A stretch of 9,327 nt of DNA, taken from positions 1 to 9,327 of the forward strand of contig DATFLY010000050.1 of the NCBI GenBank assembly GCA_035267185.1. The letters are read 5' to 3'. Of the stretch, positions 1 to 5,486 are shown one piece after another. The stretch's first letter is position 1. Each line of letters opens with the position of its first letter. Source of the stretch: JAUIBE01 sp035267185. Its GTDB lineage: Bacteria > Pseudomonadota > Gammaproteobacteria > Xanthomonadales > SZUA-36. A program made the translations under genes and the position numbers. Under the pieces are notes generated by a model. It had not been told where the DNA came from and did not search any database. It saw nothing but the letters and a program-made list of their open reading frames with translations.

Positions 1-1
1 A

Positions 2-880
2 GGTGGAAACCTGGTGGCACAAAGAGACATCGAGGTTCGTTTAGACATCGGTGGATGGAGTGACTCAGGTCTTGGCGACGGTTGTGGGACCATTTGTTTT
101 CCGGGATGCAATCCGGGTACTTTCAATTTTCCAGAGTCCAACGCATTTATCGTCGATGGTGATGGTGGTCCAGCCATGACGGGCGGCTGCCAGGCAATGA
201 CCGATGGCATACTTGGCGGTGTAATGAACAACCGAATTGGTAACTACGTTGGTGGTATCCAAACTTCTGACACAGGCGCACCATGGAACAGCCCTGCGCT
301 GACAGAAGTATTCAGGTTGCACGTTGCAGCTGCTGCGGCAGCGGCTCAGGCGGGAGGAGGGTGTCAGGCCTATTGCTACAGTGCCGGCAGCGCATATGAA
401 TTTGGCAACCCGGTGTTTGGTACAACTGCCTTGCCGCAAATCACCTACATTGACGGAAATGCATATATGGGTGGAGACGTCACCGGCGCCGGCATCATGT
501 TTGTTAACGGTAACCTGGCCTGGAACGGAACACCTCAGTTTGATGGCCTGATTGTCACGCTGGGCGGCACATTTACGATTGCGGGTGGCGGCATAGGTGG
601 TGACCATGGTGGCTCAGTGGTCATTCTCAACGCCCCTGGCGATGGATCATTCGGTGACTCAAACTTCGACAACAACGGTGGTGGCACAGCGCTGTACAAG
701 TTTGACTGTGCCGCGCTTTGGGCTGCACATCAGCTTCTGGATGGAACTGGCCAGGCCATGTGGGCTCCGGAATGTGGCAGTGCACCTGAGAGTCTCTACG
801 CTGCAGGCCCGGGTGAGATGATCATCGCGAGCTGGCGTGAAAACATTGGTTGGCGCGAGGAGTTTTTTGGTTCGGACTAG
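2..880 (+). CDS. C-terminal part of a PilX/DUF7305-like pilus-associated or secreted protein (5' partial)
   Basis: The frame is open to the left edge, so the true start lies outside the window; the GTG at 14 is simply the first start-like codon, and residues are numbered from it. What is seen: a Gly/Ala/Asn-rich, low-charge protein with eight Cys (24, 28, 32, 59, 117, 121, 232, 254), a poly-Ala run at about 105-111, and a repetitive beta-type stretch at 145-205 with turns such as GNAYMGGD, NGNLAWNG and GGTFTIAGGG. A motif FDNNGGG lies near 218-224. This beta-rich pattern followed by F-D-x-N-G-G-G resembles C-terminal regions of proteins annotated as PilX-like or DUF7305 in gammaproteobacteria, where the missing N-terminus would carry a pilin-type or membrane helix. 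The many Cys fit a disulfide-bonded extracytoplasmic protein. A terminator follows, so it is transcriptionally separate from thrS. The family call rests on remembered motif likeness only; another secreted beta-helix protein is possible. Confidence 0.5.
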   Translation, partial: GGNLVAQRDIEVRLDIGGWSDSGLGDGCGTICFPGCNPGTFNFPESNAFIVDGDGGPAMTGGCQAMTDGILGGVMNNRIGNYVGGIQTSDTGAPWNSPALTEVFRLHVAAAAAAAQAGGGCQAYCYSAGSAYEFGNPVFGTTALPQITYIDGNAYMGGDVTGAGIMFVNGNLAWNGTPQFDGLIVTLGGTFTIAGGGIGGDHGGSVVILNAPGDGSFGDSNFDNNGGGTALYKFDCAALWAAHQLLDGTGQAMWAPECGSAPESLYAAGPGEMIIASWRENIGWREEFFGSD

Positions 881-959
881 TGTTTCGTTAAATTCTGCCC
901 GCATCGGTCATGGATGACTGGTGGGCCAAATGAAGGGGCATTGAAACACTGGCGAAAAG

Positions 960-988
960 AAGGGCTGAGCGTTCTGCGCTCGGCCCTT
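960..988 (+). terminator. Intrinsic terminator of the upstream pilus-type gene
   Basis: A 12-bp stem (960-971 with 977-988, one G-U pair) closes a 5-nt loop TTCTG. It is followed by a weak T-rich stretch (CGCTTATTT). It lies 80 bases after the TAG at 878-880 and separates that gene from the thrS promoter region. Confidence 0.7.
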
Positions 989-1035
989 CGCTTATTTAAC
1001 TTACTGAAACTTCCCCGGAAATTGACTCGACCGGG

Positions 1036-1064
1036 TTTAAACCCAAACCCATTCCCCGTACAAT
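1036..1064 (+). promoter_or_regulatory. Candidate sigma-70 promoter of thrS, overlapping a perfect palindrome
   Basis: The -10 box TACAAT (1059-1064) matches the consensus at five of six positions. It sits 17 nt after TTTAAA (1036-1041), a 4/6 match to the -35 box. The predicted start of transcription is about 1071. The -35 lies in the perfect 12-bp palindrome GGGTTTAAACCC (1033-1044), a possible operator. It is the only good -10 box I see between the upstream terminator and the thrS leader hairpin. It is not experimentally supported. Confidence 0.5.
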
Positions 1065-1071
1065 AGACTGC

Positions 1072-1101
1072 ATGATTACTTGGACACGAACTCCAGGTTG
1101 A
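1072..1101 (+). other. Possible threonine-rich leader peptide MITWTRTPG
   Basis: A nine-codon reading frame, ATG to TGA, has three Thr codons (ACT, ACA, ACT at 1078, 1084 and 1090). It lies between the predicted promoter and the leader terminator of the threonyl-tRNA synthetase gene. No Shine-Dalgarno sequence precedes it. The predicted transcription start falls at or beside its ATG, so it would have to be translated as a leaderless message. The Thr richness in front of thrS is suggestive, but nine codons can arise by chance. Confidence 0.28.
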
Positions 1102-1111
1102 GCTGAACATC

Positions 1112-1150
1112 CGCAAAGCGAATCCGGAAGGGCGCTTTGCGCCCTTTTTT
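1112..1150 (+). promoter_or_regulatory. thrS leader: terminator hairpin with a mutually exclusive antiterminator pairing
   Basis: A textbook intrinsic terminator lies at 1128-1150: an 8-bp stem AAGGGCGC/GCGCCCTT (1128-1135 with 1139-1146), loop TTT, and a run of six T (1145-1150). It ends only 23 bases before the thrS ATG. No promoter fits between them, so thrS transcripts must read through it, which makes it an attenuator rather than an end-of-operon signal. An upstream segment CGCAAAGCG (1112-1120) pairs perfectly over 9 bp with CGCTTTGCG (1133-1141), which lies within the hairpin, so the two structures exclude each other. E. coli thrS is instead controlled at translation by ThrRS binding its own mRNA. 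Which signal switches the fold here is unknown. Confidence 0.6.
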
Positions 1151-1173
1151 GTTGATCAGAAGCGAGGAATCAA

Positions 1174-3093
1174 ATGCCTGCGATTAAACTGCCCGACGGC
1201 AGTCAAAGAGACTACGACAGGCCTGTAACCATCAGTGAGGTGGCTGCTGATATTGGGCCCGGCCTTGCCAAGGCTGCGTTGGCTGGCGAAGTTGATGGCC
1301 AGTTGCGTGATACCTCCTTTGAAATTGATTCTGATGCATCGTTAAGGATTATCACCTCGAAGGACGAGGAAGGCCTTGAGATCATTCGGCATTCGACTGC
1401 CCATCTTCTGGCCCAGGCGGTCAAGCGCCTATTTCCAAAGGCCCAGGTGACCATTGGCCCGGTGATCGAGGACGGCTTCTATTACGATTTTTCGTATCCT
1501 GAAGGTTTTGATCCGGAAGACATAGATCACATTGCCGCTGAGATGCGCCGAATCGTGAAGGACAACCTGCCCGTCAATCGCACCGTGATGGAACGAGGTC
1601 CGGCGGTACAGCATTTTCGCCAGGACGGCGAAGAGTACAAAGCCGAGATCATTGAATCGATCCCTGAAGAAGATGAAATCTCACTCTATCGTCAGGGCGA
1701 ATTCATGGATCTGTGCCGGGGCCCGCATGTACCGGACACTGGCAAACTGGGTAGCTTCCGATTGATGAAACTGGCCGGGGCATACTGGCGTGGTGACAGC
1801 AACAACGAAATGTTGCAGCGCATCTATGGCACTGCCTGGGCCAACGACAAGGATTTAAAAGCCTATCTAAAGCGTTTGGAAGAGGCTGAAAAGCGGGATC
1901 ACCGTAAACTTGGCAAACAACTCTCCCTGTTCCATTTCCAGGAAGAAGCGCCCGGAATGGTGTTCTGGCATGACCGTGGCTGGAGCATCTACACCATGTT
2001 GCAGGACTTTATCCGCGGCAAACTGCGGGCCAACGGTTATGCTGAGGTGAATACGCCTGAAGTTGTAGACATTTCCCTGTGGCAAAAATCGGGTCATGCG
2101 GACAAATTTGGTGAGGGTATGTTCCTGACTGAATCTGAAAACCGTGTTTATGCAGTCAAGCCAATGAATTGCCCCTGCCATGTGCAGATATTCAACCAGG
2201 GTTTGCACAGTTACCGGGATCTCCCGATGCGTATGGCGGAGTTTGGGTCATGCCACAGAAATGAGCCATCGGGTGCCTTGCACGGCCTGATGCGGGTTCG
2301 TGGCTTTACCCAGGACGATGCACACATTTTCTGTACCGAAGACCAGGTGCTGGAAGAGTCGATGAAATTTATCGATCTTCTTTACGAGGTGTACAGGGAT
2401 CTTGGATTCACCGAAGTGCTGGTCAAACTGGCGACTCGCCCCCAGGAACGTATTGGTGACGATGAGCAGTGGGACCAGGCAGAACAAACACTGGCCGCAG
2501 CACTGGATCAAAAAGACATTGAATGGCAGGAAAACCCGGGCGAAGGTGCCTTCTATGGCCCCAAGATAGAATTCTCACTGGAGGACAGCCTGGGCCGTGT
2601 TTGGCAATGCGGTACCCTGCAGATCGATTTCTTTATGCCCGGACGACTTGGCGCAGCCTACATTGATCATGACAGCAATCGACAGATTCCGGTCATGCTG
2701 CACCGGGCGATCCTGGGTTCACTCGAGCGTTTTATCGGTATTTTGATTGAACATTACTCTGGTGCCTTCCCCGCGTGGCTGGCGCCGGTGCAGGTTGTTT
2801 TGATGAACATTACCGATAATCAAAGCGAATATTGCAGAAAAGTTGCCGAATCCCTTGAAAAACAAGGCTTCCGGGTGGAATTAGACTTGAGAAACGAGAA
2901 GATCGGCTTTAAAATTCGCCAGCACACTCTGGCCAGGGTCCCCTATCTGTTGGTAATTGGCGACCGGGAGGTCGAACGAAATGCTGTTGCCGTTCGAACT
3001 TTGTCCGGAGAAGACAAGGGCCAGATGGACCTTGATGAATTTGTGCAGGTCCTGGCATCAGATATTCAACGCCGGGGACAGACGGCAGGCTAA
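1174..3093 (+). CDS. thrS: Threonyl-tRNA synthetase
   Basis: Cytoplasmic class II synthetase that charges tRNA-Thr with threonine using ATP and removes mischarged serine. At 639 aa it is close to the 642 aa of E. coli. Domains in order: TGS (about 1-62); editing domain (63-225) with the HSTAH signature (H73, H77) and the C181/H185 pair in DLCRGPH; class II catalytic core (about 243-534) with zinc ligands C333, H384 and H510 and motif 2 around FGSCHRNEPSGALHG; anticodon-binding domain (about 535-639) with ADLRNEKIGFKIR-like LDLRNEKIGFKIR. All catalytic, editing and zinc residues are present. The zinc site reads MNCPCH, not MNCPGH as in E. coli; I recall the same form in Pseudomonas. The ATG has a good Shine-Dalgarno GAGGAA (1164-1169). 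It is the first gene of the translation cluster, and its leader contains an attenuator-like structure. infC follows after 14 bases. Confidence 0.99.
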   Translation: MPAIKLPDGSQRDYDRPVTISEVAADIGPGLAKAALAGEVDGQLRDTSFEIDSDASLRIITSKDEEGLEIIRHSTAHLLAQAVKRLFPKAQVTIGPVIEDGFYYDFSYPEGFDPEDIDHIAAEMRRIVKDNLPVNRTVMERGPAVQHFRQDGEEYKAEIIESIPEEDEISLYRQGEFMDLCRGPHVPDTGKLGSFRLMKLAGAYWRGDSNNEMLQRIYGTAWANDKDLKAYLKRLEEAEKRDHRKLGKQLSLFHFQEEAPGMVFWHDRGWSIYTMLQDFIRGKLRANGYAEVNTPEVVDISLWQKSGHADKFGEGMFLTESENRVYAVKPMNCPCHVQIFNQGLHSYRDLPMRMAEFGSCHRNEPSGALHGLMRVRGFTQDDAHIFCTEDQVLEESMKFIDLLYEVYRDLGFTEVLVKLATRPQERIGDDEQWDQAEQTLAAALDQKDIEWQENPGEGAFYGPKIEFSLEDSLGRVWQCGTLQIDFFMPGRLGAAYIDHDSNRQIPVMLHRAILGSLERFIGILIEHYSGAFPAWLAPVQVVLMNITDNQSEYCRKVAESLEKQGFRVELDLRNEKIGFKIRQHTLARVPYLLVIGDREVERNAVAVRTLSGEDKGQMDLDEFVQVLASDIQRRGQTAG

Positions 3094-3107
3094 CGGAGGA
3101 AAAACAC

Positions 3108-3626
3108 ATCGCTTCACACAAAGATACGCGGCGCAATGGAGACATAACAGCACCGCAGGTTCGGGTAATACAGGACGACGGCGAACAGGCCGGAATCATG
3201 GCCGTACAGGCCGCATTGGATTTGGCAACAGAGCAGGGTTTGGATCTGGTTGAGATTGTGCCCAACGCTGAACCACCTGTTTGTCGAATTATGGATTTCG
3301 GCAAGTTCAAGTTTGAACAGGCGAAGAAGGCTCAGCAGGCCAAGAAAAAACAAAAGAATATCCAGCTCAAGGAAGTCAAGTTCCGGCCGGGTACTGAAGA
3401 AGCGGACTACCAGGTGAAGATGCGTAATGTGCGCCGCTTTATCGATGAAGGAGACAAGGTGAAAGTCACACTTCGTTTCCGTGGTCGCGAGATGGCACAC
3501 AAGGAATTGGGTGCCAAAATGCTGAAGCGAGTCGAGACTGAAATGGCTGATGAGATCGTCATTGAGCAGTGGCCCAGAATGGAAGGCCGCCAGATGGTGA
3601 TGCTGATCAGCCCCAAGAAGACATAA
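3108..3626 (+). CDS. infC: Translation initiation factor IF-3, with a rare ATC start codon
   Basis: IF3 binds the 30S subunit, prevents premature joining with 50S and proofreads start codons and initiator tRNA. The first in-frame ATG (3198) would remove about 30 conserved residues of the N-domain. The only start that gives a full-length protein (172 aa; E. coli has 180) is ATC at 3108, placed 8 nt after a strong GGAGG (3095-3099). E. coli infC starts with ATT, and infC genes characteristically use non-AUG starts so that IF3 represses its own translation. Seen in the protein: the N-domain with VEIVPNAEPPVCRIMDFGKF (residues 48-67), a Lys-rich linker near 71-84, and the C-domain with KEVKFRPGTEEADYQVK and TLRFRGREMAH. 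It lies 14 bases after thrS and is probably co-transcribed with it, although rpmI also has a candidate promoter of its own. Confidence 0.97.
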   Translation: MASHKDTRRNGDITAPQVRVIQDDGEQAGIMAVQAALDLATEQGLDLVEIVPNAEPPVCRIMDFGKFKFEQAKKAQQAKKKQKNIQLKEVKFRPGTEEADYQVKMRNVRRFIDEGDKVKVTLRFRGREMAHKELGAKMLKRVETEMADEIVIEQWPRMEGRQMVMLISPKKT

Positions 3627-3632
3627 AACAGC

Positions 3633-3670
3633 TATAATGCACGGCCCCGGGCGCTAATGACCCGGGTTTT
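3633..3670 (+). promoter_or_regulatory. Perfect TATAAT followed by a hairpin with T-run, between infC and rpmI
   Basis: A perfect -10 box TATAAT lies at 3633-3638, seven bases after the infC stop, but no convincing -35 lies 16-18 nt upstream. The predicted start is about 3645. At once follows a 6-bp GC-only stem (3646-3651 with 3661-3666, loop of 9) with four T (3667-3670). The hairpin could end part of the infC transcripts or attenuate rpmI-rplT. The promoter is weaker evidence than the hairpin. Confidence 0.4.
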
Positions 3671-3699
3671 ACAGAAGCGTCATCGAGCTGAAAGAAAGA

Positions 3700-3754
3700 G
3701 TTACCCGATATTGGTAACCGCTTGAGAGCGCATTAAAAGAAGCCCCACAAGCGG
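3700..3754 (+). promoter_or_regulatory. Structured rpmI leader, candidate L20 translational operator
   Basis: Two helices abut in the leader of rpmI. One is a hairpin GTTACC/GGTAAC (3700-3705 with 3713-3718, loop of 7). The other is a 7-bp longer-range pair CCGCTTG (3718-3724) with CAAGCGG (3748-3754), across a 23-nt loop. The second helix ends 9 nt before the Shine-Dalgarno of rpmI. In E. coli, L20 represses rpmI-rplT by binding structured mRNA in this same place, which mimics its 23S rRNA site. I infer the same role from position and foldability and have not matched the L20 consensus. Confidence 0.42.
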
Positions 3755-3773
3755 GCAAAAAAGGAGCAATAAA

Positions 3774-3971
3774 ATGCCTAAGTTGAAAACCAACCGGGGC
3801 GCGGCCAAACGTTTCAAGAAAACTGCTTCCGGCGGTTTCAAGCGTGGCCACGCTTACACAAGCCACATCCTCACCAAAAAAGACCAGAAGCGTAAACGCG
3901 GGCTTCGTGGAACCGACATGATCGATTCCGCTGACCAGAAGACCGTTAAACGCTTGCTGCCGTACGCGTAA
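3774..3971 (+). CDS. rpmI: 50S ribosomal protein L35 (bL35)
   Basis: Small, very basic protein of the large ribosomal subunit, 65 aa, exactly the length of E. coli L35. The conserved start MPKLKTNRGAAKRFKKT, the HILTKK block near residues 31-36, the KRKRGLRG stretch and the C-terminal LPYA are all present. The ATG is preceded by GGAG in AAAAAAGGAGCAATAAA. A 147-base leader with foldable RNA separates it from infC. rplT follows 30 bases downstream, and in E. coli the two are translated in a coupled way under repression by L20. Nothing is unusual in the protein. Confidence 0.99.
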   Translation: MPKLKTNRGAAKRFKKTASGGFKRGHAYTSHILTKKDQKRKRGLRGTDMIDSADQKTVKRLLPYA

Positions 3972-4001
3972 AGCGTATTTACAAATTTAGGAGTCAGGAC
4001 A

Positions 4002-4358
4002 ATGGCTAGAGTAAAACGTGGTGTACAGGCTCGTAAGAGTCATAAGAAAATTCTGAAGAAGGCCAAGGGCTATTACGGTGCCAGGCGCAAGATCTATCGC
4101 GTCGCCAAACAAGCTGTAACCAAGGCCGGGCAGTATTCCTACCGGGATCGTCGTCAGCGTAAGCGTCAGTTTCGTCGCTTGTGGATTGTGCGTATTAACG
4201 CAGCCGCACGCGCGCACGGCCTTTCCTACAGTCGCTTTATGGATGGTTTGAACAAGGCTGACGTTGAAATCGATCGTAAAGTACTGGCAGACCTCGCAGT
4301 GCATGACAGTGCTGCATTTGGCGCTCTGGCTGAAAAAGCCAAGGCATCCCTGGCGTAA
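4002..4358 (+). CDS. rplT: 50S ribosomal protein L20 (bL20)
   Basis: Early-assembly 23S rRNA-binding protein of the large subunit, 118 aa, as in E. coli. It starts MARVKRGVQARKSHKKILK. The N-terminal half is an extended, strongly basic arm (KGYYGARRKIYRVAKQAV, then YRDRRQRKRQFR) that threads into rRNA. The globular C-terminal half contains LWIVRINAAARAHGLSYSRFM and ends in a less conserved Ala-rich tail. In E. coli this C-terminal domain binds the rpmI leader for feedback control. The Shine-Dalgarno AGGAG (3989-3993) lies 8 nt before the ATG. The stop is TAA in a TAATAATAA-like context, followed by a strong GC hairpin. Confidence 0.99.
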   Translation: MARVKRGVQARKSHKKILKKAKGYYGARRKIYRVAKQAVTKAGQYSYRDRRQRKRQFRRLWIVRINAAARAHGLSYSRFMDGLNKADVEIDRKVLADLAVHDSAAFGALAEKAKASLA

Positions 4359-4369
4359 TAATAATCGTC

Positions 4370-4394
4370 GCACCGGAGGCGCGTCCTCCGGTGC
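4370..4394 (+). promoter_or_regulatory. 10-bp perfect GC-rich hairpin between rplT and pheS, without a T-run
   Basis: The arms GCACCGGAGG (4370-4379) and CCTCCGGTGC (4385-4394) pair perfectly around the loop CGCGT. The next bases are AAACCTGCTTT, so a U-tract is lacking and simple intrinsic termination is unlikely. Its 5' arm contains GGAGG and its 3' arm contains a GTG. E. coli has the pheM leader peptide and attenuator between rplT and pheS. This hairpin sits in the same place but is not an obvious equivalent. It may be a pause site, an RNA-stability element or part of an attenuator. Confidence 0.5.
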
Positions 4395-4483
4395 AAACCT
4401 GCTTTGGCTTCGATCTCTGTCTACCGGTCTCGGTGACTGAGTTCTGCTGGCTGATTCAGGGCCGTTTGGAAAGTTCATCGTGA
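4391..4483 (+). other. Possible short upstream reading frame overlapping the pheS start
   Basis: A GTG at 4391 opens a 30-codon frame containing three Phe (MQTCFGFDLCL..., with another before CWL). Its TGA (4481-4483) overlaps the pheS GTG (4480) as GTGA, the usual arrangement for translational coupling. A GGAGG lies 11 nt before the GTG, inside the hairpin at 4370-4394, so initiation would depend on the hairpin opening. It is not Phe-rich like E. coli PheM. It could be chance. Confidence 0.18.
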
Positions 4484-5478
4484 AGGAAGTGAAACACCTG
4501 CTTGAGAGTGCTCTGTCCGCCATTGCGGGCAGCGATGACGTGCGCGCGCTGGATGACGTCCGTGTGCGTTATCTTGGCAAGAAAGGTGAAATCACTGCAT
4601 TGCTGAAGTCCCTGGGTGGGATGCCTCCGGAACAACGTAAGTCTTTTGGCCAGGCCGTCAACGCCGCACGCGATAAAGTCAACAGGGCAATCTCCGGGCG
4701 TAAAACCGAGCTTGAGTCAGCTGAACTTGAGAAAAAGCTCTTAACCGAAAGTGTGGACGTTACCTTGCCGGGTCGCGGTGATTCTCCGGGTGGTCTGCAT
4801 CCGACAACCATGGCCATGGAACGTGCCACCAGGATTTTCGGCCAGTTGGGTTTCGATGTAGCGACCGGCCCTGAGGTTGAAGACGACTTCTATAATTTCG
4901 AGGCGCTTAATTTTCCGCCGCATCACCCGGCACGTGCCATGCACGATACTTTCTACTTTGGTGATGGCAGGTTGCTGCGGACCCACACATCGCCTGTTCA
5001 GATTCGCGCCATGAAGAATGGCAAGCCACCGTTCCGTTTGATTGCGCCGGGGAAAGTCTATCGCAGTGATTCGGACCAGACCCACACACCAATGTTTCAC
5101 CAGATTGAAGGCTTGCTGGTGGGTGAGGGTGTGACCATGGCTGACCTGAAGGGCGTCCTGCATGCTTTTGTGAACGGCTTTTTTGAGCGTTCACTGGCAA
5201 TGCGATTCAGGCCTTCTTATTTTCCTTTCACCGAACCCTCGGCAGAAGTCGACATTGCCTGGGACAAGGGCAAAGGTGAAGAGCAATCATGGCTGGAGAT
5301 CCTGGGCTGCGGAATGGTCCATCCCAATGTCCTTCGTGCCTGCGATGTGGATCCCGAGAAATACACCGGCTATGCCTGGGGAATGGGCGTGGAGCGCCTG
5401 GCCATGCTGCGATATGGCGTGAGTGATCTGAGGCAGCTTTTCGAAAACGACCTGCAGTACCTGCGGCAGTTTCACTGA
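4480..5478 (+). CDS. pheS: Phenylalanyl-tRNA synthetase alpha subunit
   Basis: Catalytic subunit of the (alpha-beta)2 class II enzyme that charges tRNA-Phe. It is 332 aa against 327 in E. coli. The N-terminal coiled-coil arm spans about 1-90 (VRYLGKKGEIT near 29-39). The catalytic core has motif 1 around GGLHPTT and FGQLGFDVATGPEVEDD (104-136), motif 2 at 189-212 (PGKVYRSDSDQTHTPMFHQIEG), and motif 3 at 297-314 (GYAWGMGVERLAMLRYGV). A299 is at the position of E. coli A294, which sets the size of the Phe pocket, and is the usual Ala. The start is a GTG; the frame is closed by TGA at 4438, no ATG is available upstream, and the alignment with E. coli begins here. Only a weak GGAAAG precedes it, so its initiation may rely on upstream translation. 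pheT follows after eight bases. Confidence 0.98.
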   Translation: MKEVKHLLESALSAIAGSDDVRALDDVRVRYLGKKGEITALLKSLGGMPPEQRKSFGQAVNAARDKVNRAISGRKTELESAELEKKLLTESVDVTLPGRGDSPGGLHPTTMAMERATRIFGQLGFDVATGPEVEDDFYNFEALNFPPHHPARAMHDTFYFGDGRLLRTHTSPVQIRAMKNGKPPFRLIAPGKVYRSDSDQTHTPMFHQIEGLLVGEGVTMADLKGVLHAFVNGFFERSLAMRFRPSYFPFTEPSAEVDIAWDKGKGEEQSWLEILGCGMVHPNVLRACDVDPEKYTGYAWGMGVERLAMLRYGVSDLRQLFENDLQYLRQFH

Positions 5479-5486
5479 GGCGCATC

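Noticed and set aside
65..607. 180-codon reverse-strand frame
   Set aside because: It lies opposite the pilus-type gene and has no domain, ribosome site or plausible composition; it is a shadow frame.
1022..1064. TTGACT at 1022 as the -35 for TACAAT at 1059
   Set aside because: The spacing is 31 nt, far from the usual 16-18.
2170..2181. MNCPCH in place of MNCPGH beside the ThrRS zinc Cys
   Set aside because: It looks like a change at a conserved site, but to my knowledge this form is normal in Pseudomonas and related ThrRS, and all three zinc ligands are present.
3198..3626. infC starting at the first ATG
   Set aside because: It would delete the conserved start of the IF3 N-domain and has no ribosome site; the ATC at 3108 has both.
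4395..4479. pheM-like Phe-run leader peptide before pheS
   Set aside because: No ATG-started frame with consecutive Phe codons exists here; only the GTG frame with three scattered Phe was found, listed at low confidence.
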